The position numbers and the translations under genes were made by a program. The notes beneath the pieces were generated by a model, which had not been told where the DNA came from, made no database searches, and saw nothing but the letters and a program-made list of their open reading frames with translations. Below, one piece after another: positions 53,032-61,953 of a stretch of DNA of 64,000 nucleotides. The stretch is from assembly GCA_017416145.1 (NCBI GenBank), contig JAFQDD010000004.1, positions 42,429 to 106,428 on the forward strand, read 5' to 3'. How positions within the stretch are numbered: position 1 is the stretch's first letter; every line of letters begins with the position of its first letter. The stretch comes from Spirochaetaceae bacterium. GTDB taxonomy: Bacteria; Spirochaetota; Spirochaetia; Treponematales; Treponemataceae.

Positions 53032-53538
53032 TCATTTATACTGATTTCTAATTCTAATTGCTTCTTCTATCCAATCAGATATATGCTCTTCAATATCAGC
53101 ATAAGCACTTGAAGAATTAGGAGTATAACAATGAACAATATCACTAAAATTTCCAGAAGCAAAAGTAAAATACTCAAAAGGATTCTTTCCTTTCGCACTT
53201 AATCCAGAATACCCTTGCTTACATAATAGAGGATCTCTTATATTATTGATATAAATCCCCAATACTCCCATTCCACGTTTCCACGCATGCTTAATTTCAT
53301 AATTAATCCATTTCCTATTTGCAGTTTTTTCACCAATTAAAACTATTAAGCAAGTTCTGTTCTGCATATTTTTATCAATCCAGTTCTCTATAGCAGCATC
53401 ACCTTTCTTTTTTACTTCTTCCCACTCATTGGGTGAAACTGGCTCATTGCCTTCGATAACACCAATATTCTTTATTTGAGCTGCTCGTCTTACATCATTT
53501 TCATAATGAAAACTATAAAATACTTGTCTTTTTGTCAT
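53032..53538 (-). CDS. TIR-domain protein 2, ThsB-like
   Basis: A 168-residue protein of the MTH538/ThsB TIR type: RQVFYSFHYENDVRRAAQIKN at the start, CLIVLIGEKTANRKWINYE with Glu81 at W+4, then GVLGIYINNIRD. In Thoeris, ThsB proteins of this type sense phage and make a cyclic ADP-ribose signal. No ThsA (SIR2-SLOG) gene is present; the separate SLOG gene downstream could take its sensing part. It lies 9 bp after TIR 1. Confidence 0.87.
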   Translation of the reverse strand: MTKRQVFYSFHYENDVRRAAQIKNIGVIEGNEPVSPNEWEEVKKKGDAAIENWIDKNMQNRTCLIVLIGEKTANRKWINYEIKHAWKRGMGVLGIYINNIRDPLLCKQGYSGLSAKGKNPFEYFTFASGNFSDIVHCYTPNSSSAYADIEEHISDWIEEAIRIRNQYK

Positions 53539-53547
53539 TTTATTCTC

Positions 53548-54318
53548 CTATCCTCTTATATTTTGAGGAAAAAAATATTTATTCCATCTACTATAAAAAT
53601 CATCTAAAACTGTGTATTTGTCCTGTTTTTTCATAGACTCCTTTATTTCATCCAGACTTAAGTCGTATAGATGACTTAAATCTACATCATATTTTATTGA
53701 AAAGTTTTCAAATAACTCAGCACTTTTCTGTACGAATCGTTTAGGGAGCTTACATTGAATAATCTTGCTTATAGCTAATTCTGCATAAATCCAAGGAGAA
53801 TATGTTTTTTCCATTGTTTCTTCTATAGATATTGAACTAGGAGTATTAAGAAAAAAGAGACATTCCGTTTCATCAATCATTTTCATCAATGCAGTTATTA
53901 ACATCATATGTACATGACTCGTAGTATGATTTCGTAATTCATATGAGTAATATCCATTATTTTTAGAGCTATAAATTTCATCAATTTCCCGTAATAATTC
54001 GTCTACAAAATCCCAAACACAACTATCTATGAAAGATATTAAACCTTTCGATTTATACAAGAAGCCTGCTAAAGATTTTACTAAATCTAAATCTTCATGA
54101 GAATGAGAAATAAAAATATCTGCTTCTACAGTAGGAAAACAATTTGATTGTATTTTTGAACCATCTAATATTCCATCTTCATCTAGAAAATTGGTTATTG
54201 AAAATTTTCTTTTTGTTCTTTGATATATATTTTCACCAATTGCTTTATAGGATTCCAATTCAGCATCAGTAAAACTTGTATAAATATCAATATTATCTAT
54301 TTTAAAACCTCTGAACAT
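53548..54318 (-). CDS. TIR-domain protein 1
   Basis: A 256-residue protein. An N-terminal segment of 60 residues precedes a TIR-like domain: EADIFISHSHEDLDLVKSLAGFLYKSKGLISFID (66-98), a 40-residue insertion, then ECLFFLNTPSS and SPWIYAE with Glu180 at W+4. The C-terminal 60 residues are helical. It begins 16 bp after hsdS, so the TIR block continues the restriction operon. Confidence 0.82.
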   Translation of the reverse strand: MFRGFKIDNIDIYTSFTDAELESYKAIGENIYQRTKRKFSITNFLDEDGILDGSKIQSNCFPTVEADIFISHSHEDLDLVKSLAGFLYKSKGLISFIDSCVWDFVDELLREIDEIYSSKNNGYYSYELRNHTTSHVHMMLITALMKMIDETECLFFLNTPSSISIEETMEKTYSPWIYAELAISKIIQCKLPKRFVQKSAELFENFSIKYDVDLSHLYDLSLDEIKESMKKQDKYTVLDDFYSRWNKYFFPQNIRG

Positions 54319-54334
54319 TTATTAATTCTCCATT

Positions 54335-55588
54335 TTATATTTTTCCTCTAAACGCTCTAGCTAATATTGATTTTTTTAGCAGGGCGATTTTGTCTAGGAC
54401 GTTTTGGGCGGCTTCTTTGGCACGGGTTTCTTTTTCTATAATTATATCAAGGATTCGCACAATTTCAACTTGTTCGGGAAATGTGGGGATTTGTACAGAT
54501 ACCGATGTTAAAAGCTTGAGATTTAGATTTTTTTGTGCAGTGGCAGGTGCCATCGCTTCTAAATCTTTTTGCATATCATTAATTTTATAATACATAAACT
54601 TGGAATCTACATTTTCAAATGGTGTAAAACCTACAACACTATCAGGGAAACAGCAATCATATGTTAGAATTGCAACTTTGCCAATATTAGCAGCAATTGT
54701 TATACATAACGTATCTTTTGGAAATAATCTGCTTTGTTGAAATCCGAATTCACTTAAAGTTTGTTTATGCTCATATATGTAAATATCTGCATTAGCTATA
54801 TCACCAGTTTGTATGAAAGGATATTTTCCACCAAATAATTCTGGTGCATTTCTCGGACGATGTTTTGAGCGACCTCTTTCCCATTTTCCACATTCCCCAA
54901 TTTTCTTTTCTTCCCACGAATCATCACTTACACCGTTTTCTTTTCGCCATTTTGCTGTGAGTTCCCCTGTAAACGCTTTGTGAAGAATAGCGACTTTTCG
55001 TGTTTCAAAACCATCTACCACGTTTTGGGCTTTTTCTTTTGCTTCGTCCAATTTGGCAAACATTGATTCTATGCGATTTACAATACGTTGTTGTTCGGCA
55101 AGTGTTGGAGGAAGAGGGAAAGGCATGGTAAAAAATAGTTTTTTATCTAGATGAGGAATTGCAGATCCTTTTTTATTATTTCGATACAAATCTTTTTTTG
55201 TATGTATGAAATATTGGAGATAATTTTCATTTACATTTGAAATTTCAAGGGCTTTAAATGTACTTCCCATAAAGCCATCTTCTGGAACTGTAAAAACTTC
55301 TCCTGAATTTTCTCCATCAACAAGTATTACTTTTGTACCTGCTTTGATAAATTTACCAGTAGAAACAAAGTCTTTCTCCTTTTTTCCACGCAAATATTTT
55401 ACTTCAAGATATGGAAATTCTGTACCTGTTCGTTTTTCACCATCAGTAAGTTTACACACTTCATTTTGTTGCACCCACTTCCAACCTTCTGGCAATTCAT
55501 ATGGTTCGACTACGCTCACCATCCGTTGAGAACTTTTCATATTTTGGCTACCGAGCATAGTAGAGGTATGTTCTATTTCATTTTTCAT
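54335..55588 (-). CDS. hsdS: Type I restriction specificity subunit (system 2)
   Basis: A 417-residue HsdS with two recognition domains. The first begins at LPEGWKWVQ (residue 33); conserved helices follow at LAEQQRIVNRIESMFAKLDEAKEKAQNVV and, for the second half, PEQVEIVRILDIIIEKETRAKEAAQNVLDKI. The ends HKAFTGELTAKWR and ARAFRGKI mark the repeat boundaries. The ATG follows GGAGAA. It is separated from hsdM by a DUF4143 gene but is close-packed with the TIR genes. Confidence 0.93.
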   Translation of the reverse strand: MKNEIEHTSTMLGSQNMKSSQRMVSVVEPYELPEGWKWVQQNEVCKLTDGEKRTGTEFPYLEVKYLRGKKEKDFVSTGKFIKAGTKVILVDGENSGEVFTVPEDGFMGSTFKALEISNVNENYLQYFIHTKKDLYRNNKKGSAIPHLDKKLFFTMPFPLPPTLAEQQRIVNRIESMFAKLDEAKEKAQNVVDGFETRKVAILHKAFTGELTAKWRKENGVSDDSWEEKKIGECGKWERGRSKHRPRNAPELFGGKYPFIQTGDIANADIYIYEHKQTLSEFGFQQSRLFPKDTLCITIAANIGKVAILTYDCCFPDSVVGFTPFENVDSKFMYYKINDMQKDLEAMAPATAQKNLNLKLLTSVSVQIPTFPEQVEIVRILDIIIEKETRAKEAAQNVLDKIALLKKSILARAFRGKI

Positions 55589-55617
55589 CTTTCAATTCTC
55601 CGTTGATTCTTTTGTAT

Positions 55618-55682
55618 TACATTAACCGTAGCTCACCGACCAGTTCATTTCGGTTGCTGAGCCTGTCGAAGCACCGTTTTCA
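55618..55682. repeat. REP-like element between hsdS and the ATPase
   Basis: Read on the minus strand, GGTGCTTCGACAGGCTCAGC carries the CTTCGACAGGCTCAG wording common to REP-type intergenic repeats in many bacteria; flanking arms GGT/ACC pair. Next to it lies an imperfect CCGACC...TTTCGG pairing. It sits at the 3' edge of the inserted ATPase gene. Confidence 0.55.
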
Positions 55683-55687
55683 GTTTT

Positions 55688-56896
55688 CTAAAACTCCATA
55701 AGCAAAAAATCTTTTATATTTTTGTGAATTATTCCATTTTGTGAAAAATCAAGGTCATCCATTGAAACAACGTATTTTGGATAACTATCTTTTACAAAAT
55801 TGTAGACAGAAAATTCTCGCATTATGGTTTCGTCATTTGCCAAAAGATATGCAACTTGTACGTAGATTTTTTTTCCTTGTTTTTCTGCAATAAAGTCTAT
55901 TTCCAAATCGCCCTTTTTCCCAACATAAACCTTATAGTTTCTTCGCAAAAGTTCTAGGCAAACAATATTTTCTAGAACTTGGTCTATATTTTGAATATTT
56001 TTACCAAAAAGCGCTTCTCGTAATCCGTGGTCTGCACAATAATATTTTTCATTAACGGTAACAATTTTTTTTCCTTCTAAATCATAACGATTAATTTTGT
56101 AAAAAAGAAAAGCATCTGAACAGAATTTTAGATAATTCAAAATTGTGTCGTGGGATATTTTTCGATTTTCACTTTTAAAATATTTTGAAAGTGATGTTGC
56201 GCTAAAAATATGTCCAATGTTTGAAAAAGCATAAGCAACAATTCGCTCTAAAGTATCAACATCACGAATATTATTTCTTTTTACTACATCTTTTAAAACT
56301 ACAGAATTGTATATATCAATCAAATATTGACTTTTTGCTGAATCATCATCAGGAAAATTTGAAAGAAAAGGCATTCCACCTGTTTTTAAAAACTGCATAA
56401 AGCAAGTGGCTTTATCTACATTCGGATTTTTAATAAGATTCATTTCAAAAAATTCTGCAAATGAAAAAGGATAAATTACAAATTCAACATAACGACCAGC
56501 CAAATATGTTGCCAATTCTCCAGATAGAAGTTTTGCGTTGGAACCGGTTATGTAAATATCACAATCAAAATCTATACGACAAGAATTTATACATTTTTCC
56601 CAGCCATCAACTTCTTGAATTTCATCAAAAAAAAGATAGATTTTTCCTTTTGTGTTTTTTTGAAAATCCGTAATTTTCTTATAAAGGCTTTCTACATCTA
56701 AAAACTGAGAATTTGAAAATTGTTCAAAATTTGTACAAAGAAAATTTTCTTCACCTATGCCGGATTCTTTAAGTTCATTTTTTACAAGTTCCAGCATTAC
56801 AGATTTTCCAGCACGTCTTATTCCTGTAAAGACTTTTATCAAATCCGTATTTATAAACGGTCTGATTCTTTGCATGTATATTTCGCGTTTTATCAT
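55688..56896 (-). CDS. DUF4143 AAA-type ATPase (copy 4), between hsdM and hsdS
   Basis: A 402-residue protein. Walker A is FTGIRRAGKSVM near residues 23-34, Walker B IYLFFDEIQEVDGWE near 91-105, IYITGSNAKLLSGEL, and the DUF4143 part LEIDFIAEKQGKKIYVQVAY, where Q-V replaces the usual E-V-K, so the nuclease-like site may be altered. It interrupts the hsdM-hsdS order and is bounded by a 16-bp-arm palindrome upstream and a REP-like element downstream, suggesting a separate insertion. Confidence 0.88.
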   Translation of the reverse strand: MIKREIYMQRIRPFINTDLIKVFTGIRRAGKSVMLELVKNELKESGIGEENFLCTNFEQFSNSQFLDVESLYKKITDFQKNTKGKIYLFFDEIQEVDGWEKCINSCRIDFDCDIYITGSNAKLLSGELATYLAGRYVEFVIYPFSFAEFFEMNLIKNPNVDKATCFMQFLKTGGMPFLSNFPDDDSAKSQYLIDIYNSVVLKDVVKRNNIRDVDTLERIVAYAFSNIGHIFSATSLSKYFKSENRKISHDTILNYLKFCSDAFLFYKINRYDLEGKKIVTVNEKYYCADHGLREALFGKNIQNIDQVLENIVCLELLRRNYKVYVGKKGDLEIDFIAEKQGKKIYVQVAYLLANDETIMREFSVYNFVKDSYPKYVVSMDDLDFSQNGIIHKNIKDFLLMEF

Positions 56897-56911
56897 ACTA
56901 ATATTTTATCA

Positions 56912-56959
56912 GTTATAATCGCTAAAATCAAGAAAAAATATATTTTTAGCGATTATAAC
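56912..56959. promoter_or_regulatory. Perfect 16-bp-arm inverted repeat
   Basis: GTTATAATCGCTAAAA (56912-56927) and its exact reverse complement (56944-56959), 16-bp spacer. The right arm reaches the last codon of hsdM, and the left arm lies 16 bp before the ATPase start. It could be an operator, a terminator-like hairpin, or an element end. Confidence 0.8.
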
Positions 56960-58366
56960 CTATATTTTCTTCAGTTCTTTTACCACGTCTTTTATCAAAT
57001 CTACCGCCATTTCTAATTGTGTGATTGCATCTTCTGCACTTTCTATTGGATCTGGTAAATCTTCGTAATCTAAAATACTTTCGTCACGAATAAGGCCTAG
57101 GTCTAGGCTGTTTCCTTTTTGTGCAATTTGTTCACGGGTAAAACAGTTCCAACGTTCATCTTTGATTGAACTTCGGTCTTCTGATTTGTAGGCTTTTATA
57201 AAATCTGCAAAATGTTCTTTTTTTAGTTGATTTGTTTTTCCAAAACTTTGCATATTTGTGCGAAGGTCGTAGAACCAAACTTCTTTTGTGTTGTCTTCGT
57301 CCGTTTTGCCTCGAGTAAAGAAAAGCACGTTTGTTTTTACGCCTTGAGCATAAAATATTCCTGTTGGCAATCGTAAAACCGTGTGCAAATTACATTTATT
57401 CATTAAATCCACGCGGATTTTTTCACCGTCTCCGTCTGCAAAAAGTACGTTATCAGGAAGAACAACTGCGGCTCTGGCATTTCCTGTTGTACGCAATGAA
57501 CGGTAAATATGTTGCAAAAAATTTAACTGTTTGTTGCTAGTCGTATATGTAAAGTCATCACGGGTTGCTCGTTCTCCGCCTTTCTTTGTGCCAAAAGGTG
57601 GATTTGTAAGCACAACGTCGTAACCTGTCATTGATTTTCCACTTTCGCTTAATGTATCGCCAAGTACAATTCTTCCTTCTATGTTATGGAGCATAGCATT
57701 CATTAAAGCTAAACGATGAGTTTCGTGAACAAGTTCTCCACCAGAAAAGGCTTCTTTTACTTGAAACTCTACTTGTTTTTCGGTAAGGTCGCAGTAATCG
57801 TCTGAAATACTTTTTACATAAGAATCAGCACTAATCATAAAGCCAAATGTTCCACAGGCTGGATCATTACAACGTTCTCCAACTTGAGGAGCAATAAGTT
57901 CTGTCATTACATCAATTAATACCCGTGGTGTAAAATATTGACCAGCTCCACTTTTCTTTTCGTTGGCGTTTTTTTCAAGTAATCCTTCATAAAGATTTCC
58001 AAGGCCTTCTTCTTTTGCAGAATACCAATCCAATTCATTTATTGATTTAATTATTTTTTCAAGATTTTTTGGCTCATCAATATTAGAACTTGCCCCTTGA
58101 TATATTTCTCGCACACGACCTTTTGTATTTTCACCAAGATATGCAAGTAAATCTTTATAAAATTTTTTAAGTTCAATTCCACTATGAACTACAAGTTTTT
58201 CCCAACGATATTCTTCAGGGATTGTATCTTCTGTTTTGGTTTCCTTTGCCATCTTCAAAAATAGAATATATGTAAGTTCTGTTACATACTGATGATATGT
58301 GATTCCATCATCTCTAAGAATATTACAAAGATTCCAAAGTTTACTTACGATTTCTTGATTTGTCAT
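56960..58366 (-). CDS. hsdM: Type I restriction modification methylase (system 2)
   Basis: A 468-residue methylase. The N-terminal helical domain (VSKLWNLCNILRDDGITYHQYVTELTYILFLKM) is followed by AGQYFTPRVLIDVM, motif I NDPACGTFGFMISA, and the catalytic motif IV VVLTNPPFGTKKGG. The protein is shorter than system 1's HsdM and not closely related to it. It begins 18 bp after hsdR. The ATG follows TTTGGAG. Confidence 0.95.
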   Translation of the reverse strand: MTNQEIVSKLWNLCNILRDDGITYHQYVTELTYILFLKMAKETKTEDTIPEEYRWEKLVVHSGIELKKFYKDLLAYLGENTKGRVREIYQGASSNIDEPKNLEKIIKSINELDWYSAKEEGLGNLYEGLLEKNANEKKSGAGQYFTPRVLIDVMTELIAPQVGERCNDPACGTFGFMISADSYVKSISDDYCDLTEKQVEFQVKEAFSGGELVHETHRLALMNAMLHNIEGRIVLGDTLSESGKSMTGYDVVLTNPPFGTKKGGERATRDDFTYTTSNKQLNFLQHIYRSLRTTGNARAAVVLPDNVLFADGDGEKIRVDLMNKCNLHTVLRLPTGIFYAQGVKTNVLFFTRGKTDEDNTKEVWFYDLRTNMQSFGKTNQLKKEHFADFIKAYKSEDRSSIKDERWNCFTREQIAQKGNSLDLGLIRDESILDYEDLPDPIESAEDAITQLEMAVDLIKDVVKELKKI

Positions 58367-58384
58367 TTATTTTTTACTCCAAAT

Positions 58385-61300
58385 TTATGAGATTTTATCT
58401 TCATAAAGATATGTGTTCAACTCTTTTATTATAGAAGAAAGTTGATTACTGAATATTTTATTTACTTTTGTAAAACCACCAAGATTTCTCCAAGCCATGT
58501 ATTCATCAAAGGTTTGAGCATTAACAACAGATTCATTTATCAAATATTTTTCAATTCTTTCAATCCACTTTTTTTCACCTGCTGTAAAATCGTGAGCTTT
58601 GTTTAATTTTTTAATTGCATTACGAATTCGCTCTTCGTGTGAAATTAGGGGAGTTCCAATAGCATAACGGCGAACTAAAGTAATAATATCTGCAGCACAT
58701 TCTTCTTTCGTAAGTTGTTTTATTGCTGTATTTAATTGAATAGAACTAAATCCGTTTGCATCTAAAGTTATAGACAATGTTCTTAAATCTTTAAGGGTAA
58801 GATCAGCTGGTCTTGTGCAAACAATTTCTAGTGCTTCTAATTTACTTCTATTTGCATTTATATATGTAGAAAAACTTTCAAGATAATCTTTTGGCTCTTG
58901 TCCTTTTCCATAACCTCTTGTTACTTCGTGAACTTTATCAGTTTTATCACTTACAATAACATATCTGGTATTTGTGTTTTGAATTTTTGTAAATCCAAAG
59001 GCTGTTCTATTTCTAATTAAAAACTCTTTGCAATCTTGTTCTGATTTCATTCGTATTTTTTTTACTTTTGATAGAAAATCATCTGGTGAATCAAAATGAG
59101 ATGTTACACAGAAATAATTTAATTGACTATCATCCATGTGTCGTTTTGATCTCTGTAATTTTGCAATTATTTGGTCATTGATAAATATAATATGTTCTTC
59201 ATCATCAACTTTTTCATATCCAGAGAATAATTCATCAAATGTTACAGTTGGATTGGTAACAACAGGCTTCATAGAAGAAAAATCATCAAGATAACTGTAT
59301 AAATCAACTGCATCAAAAATATCAAAGTGAGTTTTTCCAATTTTTGGACACAAACGAGTTGCCCGTCCAAGCATTTGTTCATACAAAATACGAGATTTTA
59401 TTCTTCGCATAAAAACAATTTTTGTAATTTCTGGAACATCAATTCCAGTAGAAAGTAAATCAACTGTAACTGCTATTGTTGGATAATGTTCATTTTTATA
59501 TCTTTTTATTGCATCTTGAACTCGATTTCTATCTCCAATTGCACAAGTGATTTTTTCTACTACTTTTCCAGGAATGTCTTGTTCTTCATAAATTTTGCGT
59601 AGTTTTTTTACAATAGTTTCTGCATGTTGGTCATTTACTGCAAAAATAATTGTTTTTTCTTCACCTTCTGGATCAATATATTTTGAAAGTTCCTGCAATA
59701 CAACATCATTAAAAGAATCTGTGATTACATTTTTGTTAAAAACTTCTACTTCAAAATCTACTTCATCTTCTAATTCAGCTGGATTTAACAATTCTTTTGT
59801 TACTGGATTATATCGAGCTAAAGTTTCGCCTTTTTTATGATGAATTCCATTTTGATTCAATTCAGTTTTAATAATGTGTGGAGCATCGTAATCAACCAAA
59901 TATCCGTCTATAACTGCTTCTCTATAAGAATAGGTAAAGACAGCTTCACCAAAGATTTTTGTTGTATGGATTGCAGGGGTTGCTGTTAATCCGATTCTAA
60001 CTGCATCAAAATATTCAATAACCTTTGTATATTTACTTATAAAATCATTTTGATCTCTATATAAAAGCTCAGCTTCACTTAATTCTTTGTCTAGTGAATA
60101 TCCTCTGTGGGCTTCGTCAATTATTATACAGTCGAAATCACCTGAAGAAGGAATTCTTTCTTTATCATCACTCATAATTCGGGAAACCATTCCTTGAACA
60201 GTTGCAACTTGAATTCTTGTTTCTGAGGCAAGTTCAATATCATCAAGAGTATTGATATTGTAAATTTTGTTTAATGGTTGCAAATCTTCCAGTTTTACAT
60301 CGTTAAAAACATCTTGTGCTTGTTCACCAAGAGCTGTGCGGTCTACTAAAAACAAGATGCGACGGAAACGATTTGTTTTTAAGAATCTATAAACCATTCC
60401 AAGAATTGTTCTTGTTTTTCCAGTTCCTGTTGCCATTGCAAGAAGAATTCTGTCTTTTCCATTTATTACTGCTTTTTCTACAGCTTCTACTGCCGAAAGT
60501 TGATAATGTCTAAAATTTAAGCCGTCTGGATCTCGCAAAAAATCATAAGGCAAATTTGAAAGTTTTTGATCAGCTTCATCTACGTTTTGTGTAAATTTTG
60601 CCATTAATTCTTCTGGACTATACCAGCCTTGTAAAGCTATTGGATTGTTTGTTTCTTTTCTTAAATCTTGAAACCAAATGCCAGATTCTGTTTCTATTTG
60701 TTTTAAATATGGACGACCGTTTGTTGCAAAAACAAAAGGAACTTGATATTTTCCCCATTTTCCAAGTAAATATTTTTCATCTTCATCTTTGATGTTTTTT
60801 GCATATTCATTACATTGATTGTCTATAATTGAATAAACACTTTTTTCGTAAGACTTAGCCTCAATAATTCCAATCAATTTTTCATCAATAAACAATGCAT
60901 AATCTGCACGATGATCTTTTGATGTTGGAGAGTTTACAGGCCATTCTGCTATTGCAATTTTTTTACCTTTTTGAGGACGAGTTCCTTTTGAGTATCGCAA
61001 ATTATGAGTATCAACTTCCCAACCTACACGACGAAGTTGTTCATCTATAAGTTTTCGGGTTTCATCTTCTGTAAGTTTTGTATTTGAAATAGCTATTGCA
61101 GAAATATTTTGTCTTTCTTGTTTTGATAATGCTGATTGAGGTGTTGTCTGACGGTTTTCTTCTCGTTCTTTTGTTAGTTGTTCAATTAACGCTTGTTGTT
61201 CTGCTAGTAATTTGTTGTGTTCAGAAAGAGTCGCTTCATATTTTGCGATTTCTTCATTCTGCTCTTCAATTTTTCGTTCTTGATTTAATACAAGTTTGGT

Positions 61301-61738
61301 ATAATCGGGAATAACTTTTGGTTTTTCAGGATCAACAAACTGATTGGCTTTGAATGAACCATCTCCATAAACTTGCATAAACCAAACAGCAGTACGAAAA
61401 GTAAACTTTAGAACTAATAAAGCTTCAGAAGAAGAACCTAAATTTTCATGGGAAGAATCATTTCTTTTTAATCTAACTTGATTTATCCATTGATTAACAT
61501 CATATGGAAGGATGCCATCCTCTTTTAATAATTTAATTCTGTTATAATGAGTATTTTCTTTTTTATCTTCTGGTTCTGGAATATTTTCAATTCTAAGAAT
61601 TTCGCGAACCATTAATTCCAAAAACAATCCAGATTTATTTTTACTTGAGGCAGGATCTGTATAAACATAATTTTCTGCCAATCCCATTATTTTGGCAAAA
61701 TCTGGCCAATAAGTATTCAAAAAGTCAAAATTGCTCAT
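58385..61738 (-). CDS. hsdR: Type I restriction enzyme, R subunit (system 2)
   Basis: An 1117-residue protein. It begins with a DUF4145-like domain (residues 1-130, ending VWFMQVYGDGSF) and a coiled coil (155-205). The nuclease core has HRADYALFIDEKLIGIIEAKSYEK (D...E-A-K) near 280-300. The helicase follows: Walker A LLAMATGTGKTRT near 432-444, the DEAH box CIIIDEAHRG, LTATP, STGIDVPEI and QMLGRATRLCP. The C-terminus matches the EcoEI family end. First gene of the operon that runs to the DUF262 gene. Confidence 0.95.
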   Translation of the reverse strand: MSNFDFLNTYWPDFAKIMGLAENYVYTDPASSKNKSGLFLELMVREILRIENIPEPEDKKENTHYNRIKLLKEDGILPYDVNQWINQVRLKRNDSSHENLGSSSEALLVLKFTFRTAVWFMQVYGDGSFKANQFVDPEKPKVIPDYTKLVLNQERKIEEQNEEIAKYEATLSEHNKLLAEQQALIEQLTKEREENRQTTPQSALSKQERQNISAIAISNTKLTEDETRKLIDEQLRRVGWEVDTHNLRYSKGTRPQKGKKIAIAEWPVNSPTSKDHRADYALFIDEKLIGIIEAKSYEKSVYSIIDNQCNEYAKNIKDEDEKYLLGKWGKYQVPFVFATNGRPYLKQIETESGIWFQDLRKETNNPIALQGWYSPEELMAKFTQNVDEADQKLSNLPYDFLRDPDGLNFRHYQLSAVEAVEKAVINGKDRILLAMATGTGKTRTILGMVYRFLKTNRFRRILFLVDRTALGEQAQDVFNDVKLEDLQPLNKIYNINTLDDIELASETRIQVATVQGMVSRIMSDDKERIPSSGDFDCIIIDEAHRGYSLDKELSEAELLYRDQNDFISKYTKVIEYFDAVRIGLTATPAIHTTKIFGEAVFTYSYREAVIDGYLVDYDAPHIIKTELNQNGIHHKKGETLARYNPVTKELLNPAELEDEVDFEVEVFNKNVITDSFNDVVLQELSKYIDPEGEEKTIIFAVNDQHAETIVKKLRKIYEEQDIPGKVVEKITCAIGDRNRVQDAIKRYKNEHYPTIAVTVDLLSTGIDVPEITKIVFMRRIKSRILYEQMLGRATRLCPKIGKTHFDIFDAVDLYSYLDDFSSMKPVVTNPTVTFDELFSGYEKVDDEEHIIFINDQIIAKLQRSKRHMDDSQLNYFCVTSHFDSPDDFLSKVKKIRMKSEQDCKEFLIRNRTAFGFTKIQNTNTRYVIVSDKTDKVHEVTRGYGKGQEPKDYLESFSTYINANRSKLEALEIVCTRPADLTLKDLRTLSITLDANGFSSIQLNTAIKQLTKEECAADIITLVRRYAIGTPLISHEERIRNAIKKLNKAHDFTAGEKKWIERIEKYLINESVVNAQTFDEYMAWRNLGGFTKVNKIFSNQLSSIIKELNTYLYEDKIS

Positions 61739-61953
61739 AAACTATTCTTCCGATAATACAAAACTATGTAAATATTATAACATATTTTTTATTCTCTTGC
61801 ACTTTTATATTAATATACGATTTATTATGCCAATTCCCCCTAAAAATTAACAATTCAGTAACATTTTAAAAACATTTCATAAACATCCCTCCTGTATCTT
61901 AAAGACAACTTAAACGAAAACAAAGCCAAAGGGCTTAACAATAGGAGATTTTT

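Noticed and set aside
50688..54318. Standard Thoeris (ThsA plus ThsB)
   Set aside because: No SIR2-SLOG, macro or transmembrane ThsA is encoded; the SLOG-like protein is alone and there are four TIR genes.
57400..57425. Further copy of the CACGCGGATT element
   Set aside because: It lies in the coding sequence of hsdM where it encodes a conserved segment, so the match is likely coincidental.
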